Of a stretch of 64,000 bases of DNA, positions 32,392 through 39,647 are shown in pieces; within the stretch, counting starts at the first letter, position 1, and every line of letters starts with the position of its first letter. This stretch comes from Limivivens faecihominis (lineage in GTDB: Bacteria > Bacillota > Clostridia > Lachnospirales > Lachnospiraceae), in assembly GCF_020686945.1 (NCBI RefSeq), contig NZ_JAJEPR010000002.1:124001-188000 (forward strand), given 5' to 3'. The position numbers and the translations under genes are program-made. Under the pieces are notes generated by a model. That model searched no databases, was not told the DNA's origin, and saw only the letters and a list, made by a program, of their open reading frames with translations.

Positions 32392-33510
32392 ATGCTACAT
32401 ATCATTTTGGTTATACTGAAAGCAGTGGGAATCCTGTTGGCGGCAGTCCTGCTCCTTCTCTTGCTGGCCCTGTTGCTTCTTCTGTTTGTACCCCTGCGCT
32501 ATGAGGTTGCCTTCCGGCATACGGAGGAAGATACCTTTGTCAGGGGAAAAGTGAGCTGGCTCCTTCATCTGGTGACGGCGAGAATCTTCTATGAGAAGCC
32601 GGATGGAAAAGGGCTGGCGGTGAAAATAGGAGGCTTTCAGCTGATTCCGAAGAAGGGGAAGAAGCCGAAGCCCGTGAAAAAGACATCGCCTAAGAAAACC
32701 AGGGCAGAGAAATCGGCTGCGGTGCCGAAGCCGAAGGCGGAGGAAGCCCGGAAGAAACCTGCGGATCAGTCGAAGAAACAGGAATCCAAGCAGACAGAGA
32801 TGGAAAAAACCGTACCAGAACGGATTCCGGAGAAGAAAATATCCGTACCTGTGCCTGAACCTGAAAAATCCCAGGAAACATCGGTAGCCGTGCAGCCGAA
32901 ACCGGAGCCAGTGCCAGAAACGATATCAAAAACGGTTTCCAGAACAGAGCCGACACCGTCACCGGAACCTGCAGCTGAGCCAGTTACCGCTCCCCGGAAG
33001 TCCATTTTCTCGAGCCTGGGCGAAAAGCTCCGCGAGATTCCGGAATTTTTCAAGAAGCTCCGGGCGGTCATCCTGGCCATCGGCCAGCTGCTCAAAAAGC
33101 AGCTCGACCGGATCAAAGCGCTTTTTCATTCCCTGGCGGAGTTGAAGGCAAAAATCGACCATTATATTGAGATCTGGCAGGAAGAGGAGACGCAGAACCT
33201 GATCCGTTCCGTGAAAAGTTATCTTTTTTATCTGCTTCATCATATCCGGCCGCGAAAAGGAAAAGGCTATCTGAAATATGGCCTCCCGGACCCGGCGATT
33301 ACGGGGCAACTCACAGGTTTTCTCTATGTGCTGCGGCCCCTGGCTTTTTCCAAACTGGCTCTGGAGCCGGTCTTTGAGACAGAAGAGATTGTTCTGGAGG
33401 GAGACCTGGTGATCAAAGGCCATGTCCGGCTGGTTCATCTGGCCTATGTTGGTTTGAAACTTCTTTTTGATAAAAATTTGAAACATCTCAGACAGAGACT
33501 GAAAGAATAG
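32392..33510 (+). CDS. DUF2953 domain-containing membrane protein
   Basis: This 372-residue protein has one N-terminal membrane helix (VGILLAAVLLLLLLALLLLL then FVPLRYEV, the DUF2953 opening), a ~130-residue Lys/Pro/Glu-rich linker with PEP/PKP repeats (about 85-205), and the C-terminal DUF2953 domain with YGLPDPAITGQLTGFLYVL and FETEEIVLEGDLVIKGHVRL. DUF2953 and GerW/YtfJ genes are regular neighbours in spore formers, as here (13 nt to gerW), so a role in spore formation or germination is likely, but no biochemical function is known. Confidence 0.85.
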   Translation: MLHIILVILKAVGILLAAVLLLLLLALLLLLFVPLRYEVAFRHTEEDTFVRGKVSWLLHLVTARIFYEKPDGKGLAVKIGGFQLIPKKGKKPKPVKKTSPKKTRAEKSAAVPKPKAEEARKKPADQSKKQESKQTEMEKTVPERIPEKKISVPVPEPEKSQETSVAVQPKPEPVPETISKTVSRTEPTPSPEPAAEPVTAPRKSIFSSLGEKLREIPEFFKKLRAVILAIGQLLKKQLDRIKALFHSLAELKAKIDHYIEIWQEEETQNLIRSVKSYLFYLLHHIRPRKGKGYLKYGLPDPAITGQLTGFLYVLRPLAFSKLALEPVFETEEIVLEGDLVIKGHVRLVHLAYVGLKLLFDKNLKHLRQRLKE

Positions 33511-33522
33511 GAGGAGATAAAA

Positions 33523-33906
33523 ATGGCAGACGAAAGTAAAAAGAACAATTTCCAGAATACGGTAGATTCTCTTTTCAAAGGAATGGACGGTTTTATGACC
33601 ACGAAGACCGTCGTGGGAGATGCGATTACCGTGGGTGACACGATCATCCTTCCGCTGGTGGACGTTTCCTTCGGCATGGGAGCTACAGCCAAGGCAGAAG
33701 GTGTGAAAAGCGGCGGAGGCGGCGGCATCGGCGGAAAAATGACCCCCAGCGCAGTCCTTGTCATCAAAGACGGTGCGACGAAGCTGGTGAACATCAAGAA
33801 TCAGGACAGCATGACCAAGATCCTTGATATGGTGCCGGATTTCGTCAATAAATTTACCTCAGGTTCCGATACAGATCCCGCAGAGAAAGCAGAAACAGAG
33901 GAATAA
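33523..33906 (+). CDS. gerW: GerW/YtfJ family sporulation protein
   Basis: This 127-residue protein has the YtfJ/GerW pattern: TVDSLFKGMDGFMTTKTVVG, GDTIILPLVDVSFGMGAGA-like segment, a glycine cluster (KSGGGGGIGGKM) and PSAVLVIKDGATKLVNIK. In Bacillus GerW is needed for efficient germination in L-alanine. AGGAGG precedes the ATG. It is the last gene of the three-gene unit and ends in a long hairpin terminator. Confidence 0.9.
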   Translation: MADESKKNNFQNTVDSLFKGMDGFMTTKTVVGDAITVGDTIILPLVDVSFGMGATAKAEGVKSGGGGGIGGKMTPSAVLVIKDGATKLVNIKNQDSMTKILDMVPDFVNKFTSGSDTDPAEKAETEE

Positions 33907-33968
33907 AAAAGAAAGACAGCGCCTGAAACCTGCCGAAGCTGGCAGCGCCGGGAGCTGTTTTCTTTTTG
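33905..33968 (+). terminator. Long hairpin terminator after gerW
   Basis: A-rich arm at 33905-33920 pairs (one bulge) with GCTGTTTTCTTTTT at 33954-33967; a GCGCC-containing inner part extends the stem. Confidence 0.65.
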
Positions 33969-34033
33969 CCAAAGCATGAAATCTCAGGAAAAAGCTGCAT
34001 ATACTGTAGGAAAGAAGCATTTGGGGCGAGAAT

Positions 34034-34171
34034 ATGAAACGGATAACCGGCTACACGATGTTCTGGATCGGAATCGGGATCCTGATTTCATTTTTTCTGC
34101 CGGGGACCTTTTCGGCGGTGGTTCTGACTGCTTTTCTGCTGATTGTGGGCTACTGTCTTTTCTGCGGATAA
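34034..34171 (+). CDS. Small membrane protein (45 aa)
   Basis: A 45-residue ORF, starting MKRITGYTMFWIGIGILISF and ending LLIVGYCLFCG, predicts two short membrane helices with an LPGTFS turn between them. An N-terminal KR and a C-terminal GYxLFC end are visible. The upstream GGGGCGAG is a weak RBS. Its stop codon is 15 nt before the next gene, whose AAAGGAG lies between. The regular hydrophobic pattern and close spacing suggest a real gene; function unknown. Confidence 0.6.
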   Translation: MKRITGYTMFWIGIGILISFFLPGTFSAVVLTAFLLIVGYCLFCG

Positions 34172-34186
34172 ACAAAGGAGAATATC

Positions 34187-36133
34187 ATGAAAGTACAAAG
34201 AAAAGCTGTCTTTTGGGGACTCCTGTTTTGGATTCTCCTGGCTCTGGGCGGAAGCGTGCAGGCGGACGAGGGCGGCTATACCATCACGGATTACGATGTG
34301 AAAGCCATCCTTCACACGGACAATACCATCGATGTGACGGAGCGGATCGGCGTCTATTTTACGGAAGAGCGCCATGGCATTTATCGGAATATTCCCATGG
34401 AGATGACGGTAGTCCGGGATATTTCCAAAAAACAGGACAAGAGTGAGGAGAAGATCTTCCGTTACGGAAATAAGATCCGAAACATTCAGGTCAAAGGCGA
34501 TGAATTTACCGCCAGCCGTCAGGGAGAGGACGAGGTCATCAAGATCGGCTCCGAGGATGAGGCGGTGATCGGGGCAAAGACCTATGTGCTCACCTATACT
34601 TATGTGATGCCGGACGACCGGATTCCTTACAGCGATTTCCTCTATTATTCGATTCTTGGGTCTGAGACGGAAGTGCCGATCAATCGTTTCACTTTTCGGC
34701 TGACCTTTGAAAAGCCTCTGACGGACGCTTCTCTGGAGGCTTTCCTGATCTACAGCGGAGACCCGGGTGAAAAGAAAAATATGCTGAAAGTTTCCTACGA
34801 GCTCAACGAATACGGCGTCAGCGGTCAGGCGGAGAATATCGGAGAGAACCAGGCGGTGACAGTTTTTACGAACCTGCCGAGAGGCTACTTTAAAAATGCT
34901 TTCAAGCTTTCAGCCGCTTTTCCGGAGACGATGTTTGCGTTGACAGCCATTTTGTCTGTTCTTTATCTGATCTTATCCCTGATTTTTCGGAGTCGTGCGA
35001 AGTTCGGCCGGGTGGTTTATTATCCGCCGGAGGAGATGGACAGCGCCAAAGCAGGGGCAATCTATCGCGGCGCCGTGCGTTTTACGGACCTGCTTTCTCT
35101 GATCCTTTACTGGGCCCAGCAGGATTATGTGGAGATTCATGGCCGGAAGAAGAAAAAGACGGAGGGGATCCGTCTCGTGAAAAAGAAAGAACTTCCGGAA
35201 TCCGCTCCGGCCTATCAGAAGACGATGTTTGAGGCTCTTTTCCGGGATGGAGCGGAAGAAGTCTATACGCAGAAGCTGCCGGAAGGTTTTGAAAAATATC
35301 TCCGGAAAGCCTTAAAAGAACTGGAAAAAGAGTTTAACGGGGAAAAAGATCTGGGCCTTCGGAAATTTCTGGACTGGATAGCGATGATACTTGTCTCTGT
35401 GAGCTTCGGCATTTTTATCGGCGGCTCCAGTGCTGTTTCACTGAGCGACCATATGGTCTTCGGAGTCTTTGGGGGCATTGTAATCTTCATGGCCTGGAGG
35501 AACCGGCAGAAGGCCAAAGGCGAAGAGGCCTTTTCAGACGGGGAAGCAGGCGGTTTTCTTCGCTGGGTGATCTTCCTGTTTCTGATGTTCTGTATTCTGG
35601 TGGATGTCTGGTTCTGCACCGGCGTGGATTGCCTCATATCGGATCTTTATATGTACGGTGGTTTTGCTTTTGGGGCAGCGGCAGCCCTGTTCGGCGGTTC
35701 TCTCTTTCATTTTTCCGCTTACCGGAATGCTCTCTGGAAGGAGCTTTCCGGTCTCAGAAAATTTATCTGGAAAGGTGATAAAGGTACACTGGAGCGCCTC
35801 CTCATTTCAGATCCCGACTACTATTATCGGATATTCCCTTATGCAGTAGCTTTAGGTCTCACGGCCCGCTGGGAGAAAAACTTCCGGCCCATCCGGAACA
35901 CCCAGCCCTTCTGGTACAAAGTGGACGAGGATGATCCTTTCTCCGCCCGCTACATGGACCGCTGGATCAGCGAGGACTTCTACCCCCGCTGCCAGATCGA
36001 CAACAAGAGCGCCGTTGCCGAAAAAATCGACTCCTTCACCTCCGGTTCCTCCGACAGCTCCGGCGCTTCCTCCGACAGCTCCGGCGCTTCCTCCGACAGC
36101 GCCGGTGGAGGCGGCGGAGTTGGAAGTTGGTAG
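34187..36133 (+). CDS. DUF2207 domain-containing membrane protein
   Basis: This 648-residue protein has a signal peptide (WGLLFWILLALGGSVQA), an extracytoplasmic DUF2207 domain starting YTITDYDVKAILHTDNTIDV and containing ERHGIYRNIP, one helix near 245, a cytoplasmic domain, and two to three helices around 395-500. The C-terminus is a Ser/Asp/Gly/Ala repeat (SSDSSGA repeated) ending GGGGGVGSW, the usual end of this family. Function unknown; family members are widespread in Clostridia and Actinobacteria. Confidence 0.88.
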   Translation: MKVQRKAVFWGLLFWILLALGGSVQADEGGYTITDYDVKAILHTDNTIDVTERIGVYFTEERHGIYRNIPMEMTVVRDISKKQDKSEEKIFRYGNKIRNIQVKGDEFTASRQGEDEVIKIGSEDEAVIGAKTYVLTYTYVMPDDRIPYSDFLYYSILGSETEVPINRFTFRLTFEKPLTDASLEAFLIYSGDPGEKKNMLKVSYELNEYGVSGQAENIGENQAVTVFTNLPRGYFKNAFKLSAAFPETMFALTAILSVLYLILSLIFRSRAKFGRVVYYPPEEMDSAKAGAIYRGAVRFTDLLSLILYWAQQDYVEIHGRKKKKTEGIRLVKKKELPESAPAYQKTMFEALFRDGAEEVYTQKLPEGFEKYLRKALKELEKEFNGEKDLGLRKFLDWIAMILVSVSFGIFIGGSSAVSLSDHMVFGVFGGIVIFMAWRNRQKAKGEEAFSDGEAGGFLRWVIFLFLMFCILVDVWFCTGVDCLISDLYMYGGFAFGAAAALFGGSLFHFSAYRNALWKELSGLRKFIWKGDKGTLERLLISDPDYYYRIFPYAVALGLTARWEKNFRPIRNTQPFWYKVDEDDPFSARYMDRWISEDFYPRCQIDNKSAVAEKIDSFTSGSSDSSGASSDSSGASSDSAGGGGGVGSW

Positions 36134-36237
36134 GAGGCTTCATAACAAGTATCTTGTAAAGGCACTTTGTCAATGCTAAGATAAAAGTAAGCAAAAATAT
36201 GCTTTAGATCAGAAGCATTATTAAAAATTTTACGCTC

Positions 36238-36435
36238 ATGAGTGATATATTTATGCGAAATGTATTCAAGCAGAAAGAATGCCTGGAATATGTTTTGCAG
36301 GTTATCATGGAAAAACAGGATTTACAGGTGATCGATCAGATAATTCAAAAGGATTATAAGAACTTACAGGAACGATCAGCAATACAGTACACTAGATCTT
36401 CTTCTTTTGCTGTTTTCCGTATTTGGTCTTCATAA
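36238..36435 (+). pseudogene. Truncated Rpn/PD-(D/E)XK nuclease-family remnant
   Basis: The 65-codon ORF begins SDIFMRNVFKQKECLEYVLQ and continues VIMEKQDLQVIDQIIQ then KDYKNLQERS. This is the N-terminal part of the Rpn/TIGR01784-type recombination-promoting nuclease or putative transposase family, whose members run to about 280-330 residues. After ERSAIQY homology is lost and the frame ends. It has no obvious RBS. Confidence 0.7.
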
Positions 36436-36482
36436 AAAACGCAAATACAGTTTGGATGAAAAGGAAGAAAAATAAAGGTTAT

Positions 36483-36523
36483 AAGAAAAAGCTCAGAGTT
36501 TATATCCTCTGGGCTTTTCTTTT
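36483..36523 (+). terminator. Terminator-like hairpin in the remnant region
   Basis: An AAGAAAAAGCTCAGAG arm pairs with CTCTGGGCTTTTCTTTT (one mismatch), with a T-rich 3' arm. Confidence 0.5.
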
Positions 36524-36741
36524 GTAAAAAATAAAATTGCAAAAATATAGTGAAAAATGAAAAAAGATAAGTTAATATGGACATAAACATTTTACTTCTA
36601 ATTATTCTTTTACGGCGCTCTGCCGTTTCTGTATTTCAGCTGCGTTCGCAGCCTTAGAAATTTCCAATGCGACAGGTACAACTGAATAAAAGTGGAGTTT
36701 CTGAAAAATACAAAAGCTCCTAACCAAGAGGAGGACAAAGA

Positions 36742-37136
36742 ATGACCGAATTAAAAGCGAACAGACACTACAAAGACCGTGTATTCCGTATGATTTTCAA
36801 CAGCAGAGAGAAACTTCTGGAGCTTTACAATGCCATGAATGGGACGGATTATGAAAAATTGTTCCTTTATGAGCAGCAGTCCAGTAAAAATGGAAATATG
36901 CCTTTGCGTTGTCTCTTTTATGTCAGTGACAGCTATTCCAGGATGGTGAGATTTGTGAAAAAAGCCGCACCATGCGCGAGTATATGATCTTTGTGGATAA
37001 AGTACGCAGATATTCTGAGAATCAGCCGCTGGAAGCTGCCATCGAACAGACGGTGGACGAATGTATTCAGGAAGACGTTCTCAGAGATTTTCTGCTGACA
37101 TATAAAGCGGAGGTGAAGAAACTCAGGAAAGTATGA
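36742..37136 (+). pseudogene. Broken Rpn family nuclease/putative transposase
   Basis: With GAGGAGG upstream, the frame from 36742 gives HYKDRVFRMIFNSREKLLEL, YNAMNGTDYEKL, YEQQSS and PLRCLFYVSDSYSRM, all family-typical. Two internal blocks appear deleted: the stretch normally between NGTDY and YEQQS, and the part after SYSRM. The frame then shifts; in another frame (36972-37136) the family C-terminal segment resumes, MREYMIFVDKVRRYSENQPL, AIEQTVDECI and LLTYKAEV, ending early. The gene is therefore a pseudogene made of N- and C-terminal pieces. Confidence 0.8.
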
Positions 37137-37168
37137 AAAAAACCGCTGCTCCAAAACGGAACAGCGGT
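37135..37168 (-). terminator. Intrinsic terminator of rpmB
   Basis: On the minus strand ACCGCTGTTCC (from 37168) pairs with GGAGCAGCGGT (to 37142), followed by a T7 tract. It also lies at the end of the Rpn pseudogene. Confidence 0.8.
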
Positions 37169-37194
37169 ATCATCATCCATTCAATCAAAAGCGA

Positions 37195-37383
37195 TTAAGC
37201 TCTTTCTACTTTACCGGATTTCAGGCAGGAAGTACAAACGTACATTTTCTGAACCCCACCGTTGGCGGCTTTAACGCGAACAGATTTAATGTTGGATTTC
37301 CACATTTTATTGGATCTTCTATGAGAATGACTCACTTTGATTCCGAAATGAGCACCCTTATCACAAACAGCACATCTAGCCAT
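37195..37383 (-). CDS. rpmB: 50S ribosomal protein L28
   Basis: This 62-residue protein begins MARCAVCDKGAHFGIKVSHS and contains RRSNKMWKSNIKSVRV. It retains two CxxC pairs (CAVC and CTSC), the zinc-binding C+ version of L28. AAGGAGG lies upstream of the ATG. It stands alone on the minus strand between its own promoter and terminator, divergent from the Asp23-FakA genes, the usual Firmicutes arrangement (rpmB divergent from yloU-yloV). Confidence 0.96.
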   Translation of the reverse strand: MARCAVCDKGAHFGIKVSHSHRRSNKMWKSNIKSVRVKAANGGVQKMYVCTSCLKSGKVERA

Positions 37384-37444
37384 GACTGCACCTCCTTATA
37401 AAAATTTCGCCTGCCATCCTGACAGCAGACTTGCAACAATTGGT

Positions 37445-37473
37445 ATTTTAACAGAAGTCTGTCCGTTTTGCAA
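37445..37473 (-). promoter_or_regulatory. Promoter of rpmB
   Basis: On the minus strand TTGCAA (37473-37468) and TAAAAT (37450-37445), spacer 17 bp. Confidence 0.7.
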
Positions 37474-37544
37474 GCATAAAATGAAAAAATGGATAAAAAT
37501 TTTAAAAAACAAAAAATTCTGTTTTCATTTAGGCAAAAACAGGG

Positions 37545-37550
37545 TATAAT
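37545..37550 (+). promoter_or_regulatory. -10 box of the Asp23-FakA-recG promoter
   Basis: A perfect TATAAT lies 46 bp before the Asp23 start codon. The -35 region is poor (TTTTCA about 17 bp upstream). Confidence 0.5.
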
Positions 37551-37595
37551 AAAAAACAAGTATGTTTAAAATCAGAAGTAAGAGGAGGTACGGAT

Positions 37596-37952
37596 ATGAA
37601 GGGACGTATGAATACAGAGTTTGGCTCTATCCTGATTGATACAGATGTCATTGCCACTTATGCGGGCAGTGTGGCTGTGGAGTGCTTCGGCATTGTCGGG
37701 ATGGCGACGGTCAATATGAAGGACGGCCTGGTAAAACTCTTGAAGAAGGACAGTTTAAAGCATGGCATCAATGTCACGCTGGAGGATAATAAAATTTCTT
37801 TGGATTTTCATGTAATCGTAGCCTATGGTGTGAGCATCTCCGCTGTGGCAGACAACCTGTTCAGCAATGTTAAATATAAGGTAGAAGAATTTACCGGCAT
37901 GGAGATCAAGGACATCAACGTTTTCGTTGAAGGCGTAAGGCCGATTGACTGA
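37596..37952 (+). CDS. Asp23/Gls24 family protein (YloU-like)
   Basis: This 118-residue protein has the Asp23 fold pattern: FGSILIDTDVIATYAGSVAV, ECFGIVGMAT, then LDFHVIVAYGVSISAVADNL and VKYKVEEFTGMEIKDINVFV, ending VEGVRPID. In Bacillus YloU is associated with envelope homeostasis; members often anchor or modulate lipid enzymes. AGGAGG lies before the ATG. It is 20 nt upstream of the FakA-like gene, a conserved pairing. Confidence 0.92.
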   Translation: MKGRMNTEFGSILIDTDVIATYAGSVAVECFGIVGMATVNMKDGLVKLLKKDSLKHGINVTLEDNKISLDFHVIVAYGVSISAVADNLFSNVKYKVEEFTGMEIKDINVFVEGVRPID

Positions 37953-37972
37953 TTGTAAGGAGGAACAAGATT

Positions 37973-39634
37973 TTGGAAATCAAGACAATAAATGCCGCGC
38001 TCTGCGCTAAAATGTTTCTGGGCGGTGCCAAGAACCTGGAGGCCAACAAAGAATGGATCAATGAGCTGAACGTATTCCCGGTTCCGGATGGAGACACAGG
38101 TACAAACATGACGCTGACGATCACATCCGCCGCGAAAGAGGTGGCTTCCCTGGAGAACCCGGAAATGGAGCCTTTGTGCAAGGCAATTTCCTCCGGATCC
38201 TTAAGAGGCGCCCGCGGAAACTCAGGCGTTATCCTGTCCCAGCTTCTGCGTGGTTTTACTAAGGGAATCAAGAAACATGACGAGATCGACGCTCCGCTTC
38301 TGGCAGAGGCCTTTGAAAAGGCAGTGGAGACCGCCTACAAGGCAGTTATGAAGCCGAAAGAAGGAACGATTCTAACGGTAGCCAGAGGCATGGCTGAGAA
38401 GGCTTCCGAGCTGGCAACGGAAGGCATGGAGCTGGAAGAGATGATGGAGGCCATCGTGGCAGAGGGCGACGCAGTCCTGGCACGGACTCCGGAGATGCTT
38501 CCGGTGCTGAAAGAAGCAGGAGTGGTGGATTCCGGCGGACAGGGCCTGATGCAGGTCATGAAGGGTGCTCTCGACGTATTCAAGGGAAAAGAGATTGAGT
38601 ACACAGTAGAAGAGCAGAAGAGCGCCAAGGCAGCAGCCGAGGCACAGCCGGAAGAGAAAGAGATCAAATTTGGTTATTGCACCGAGTTCATCATTATGCT
38701 GGACAAGCCCATGAGCCCGGAGACTGAGCATGAATTCAAAGAGTTTCTGATGTCCATCGGCGATTCCATCGTACTGGTGGCAGATGAGGATATTGTCAAG
38801 GTCCATGTACATACAAACGACCCTGGCAAAGCAATTTCGCGTGCTCTGACCTACGGAGCCCTGACCCGTATGAAGATCGACAACATGCGTGAGGAACATC
38901 AGGAGAAGCTCATCAAGGACGCAGAGAAGCTTGCTGCCCAGCAGGCAGAGGAAGAGAAGAAGAAGGAGCCGAAGAAAGAGTGCGGCTTTATCTCCGTTTC
39001 CATCGGTGAGGGTATCGGCGAGATCTTCAAGGGACTTGGCGTGGACTGTCTGATCGAGGGCGGCCAGACCATGAACCCCAGCACCGAGGATATGCTGAGT
39101 GCGATCGACAAGGTCAATGCAGAGAATGTCTTCATTTTCCCGAATAATAAAAACGTTATTCTGGCCGCCAATCAGGCCAAGGTACTGACGAAAGATAAAA
39201 AGATCTTTGTGATCCCGACCAAGACGGTTCCCCAGGGAATCACAGCTGTGATCAATTACAATCCCGACCGGACTCCAGAGGAGAACGAGGCTTCCATGAT
39301 GGAGGAGATCCAGCATGTGAAGACCGGTGAAGTGACCTATGCGGTGCGCGACACCCACATCGACGACAAAGAGATCCACGAGGGCGACTTCATGGGAATC
39401 GGCGATCACTCCATCCTTTCTGTCGGAAAGAACCTCTCCGATGTGACGAAGGATATGCTGGCAGCCATGGCGGACGATGACTCCGAGCTCATCAGCATCT
39501 ACTACGGTGCGGATATCGACGAGGAGACAGCCAACGCTCTGGGTAATGAGATCATGGAGCTGTATTCCGGCTGCGACGTAGAGATCTACTCCGGCGGCCA
39601 GCCCATCTATTATTATGTGATCTCTGTAGAGTAA
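37973..39634 (+). CDS. fakA: DAK2/DegV-type fatty acid kinase catalytic subunit (FakA/YloV-like)
   Basis: This 553-residue protein starts with TTG, chosen because AAGGAGG is 9 nt upstream and the frame opens with the family sequence INAALCAKMFLGGAKNLEAN. The N-terminal DAK2 kinase domain has FPVPDGDTGTNMTLT with the magnesium-binding aspartates and SLRGARGNSGVILSQLLRG. The C-terminal half is the FakA-C (DegV-like) region with INPSTEDML-like and FIFPNNKNVILAANQA. FakA phosphorylates fatty acids bound by FakB for phospholipid synthesis. Ends with SGGQPIYYYVISVE, as usual. Confidence 0.92.
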   Translation: MEIKTINAALCAKMFLGGAKNLEANKEWINELNVFPVPDGDTGTNMTLTITSAAKEVASLENPEMEPLCKAISSGSLRGARGNSGVILSQLLRGFTKGIKKHDEIDAPLLAEAFEKAVETAYKAVMKPKEGTILTVARGMAEKASELATEGMELEEMMEAIVAEGDAVLARTPEMLPVLKEAGVVDSGGQGLMQVMKGALDVFKGKEIEYTVEEQKSAKAAAEAQPEEKEIKFGYCTEFIIMLDKPMSPETEHEFKEFLMSIGDSIVLVADEDIVKVHVHTNDPGKAISRALTYGALTRMKIDNMREEHQEKLIKDAEKLAAQQAEEEKKKEPKKECGFISVSIGEGIGEIFKGLGVDCLIEGGQTMNPSTEDMLSAIDKVNAENVFIFPNNKNVILAANQAKVLTKDKKIFVIPTKTVPQGITAVINYNPDRTPEENEASMMEEIQHVKTGEVTYAVRDTHIDDKEIHEGDFMGIGDHSILSVGKNLSDVTKDMLAAMADDDSELISIYYGADIDEETANALGNEIMELYSGCDVEIYSGGQPIYYYVISVE

Positions 39635-39647
39635 GCGAGGAAACGAA

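Larger units (their letters stand above)
36134..36741. other. Gene-poor stretch with degraded insertion remnants
   Basis: This ~600-bp stretch is AT-rich compared with its neighbours. It holds a truncated Rpn-like nuclease fragment (36238-36435), a terminator-like hairpin (36483-36523), and otherwise nothing I can assign. It leads into a second, better preserved but broken Rpn-like gene. Confidence 0.6.

Noticed and set aside
33976..34446. 156-codon plus-strand frame between gerW and the DUF2207 gene
   Set aside because: It overlaps both the 45-aa ORF and the start of the DUF2207 protein in another frame, and its product is low-complexity; the two alternative genes are better supported.
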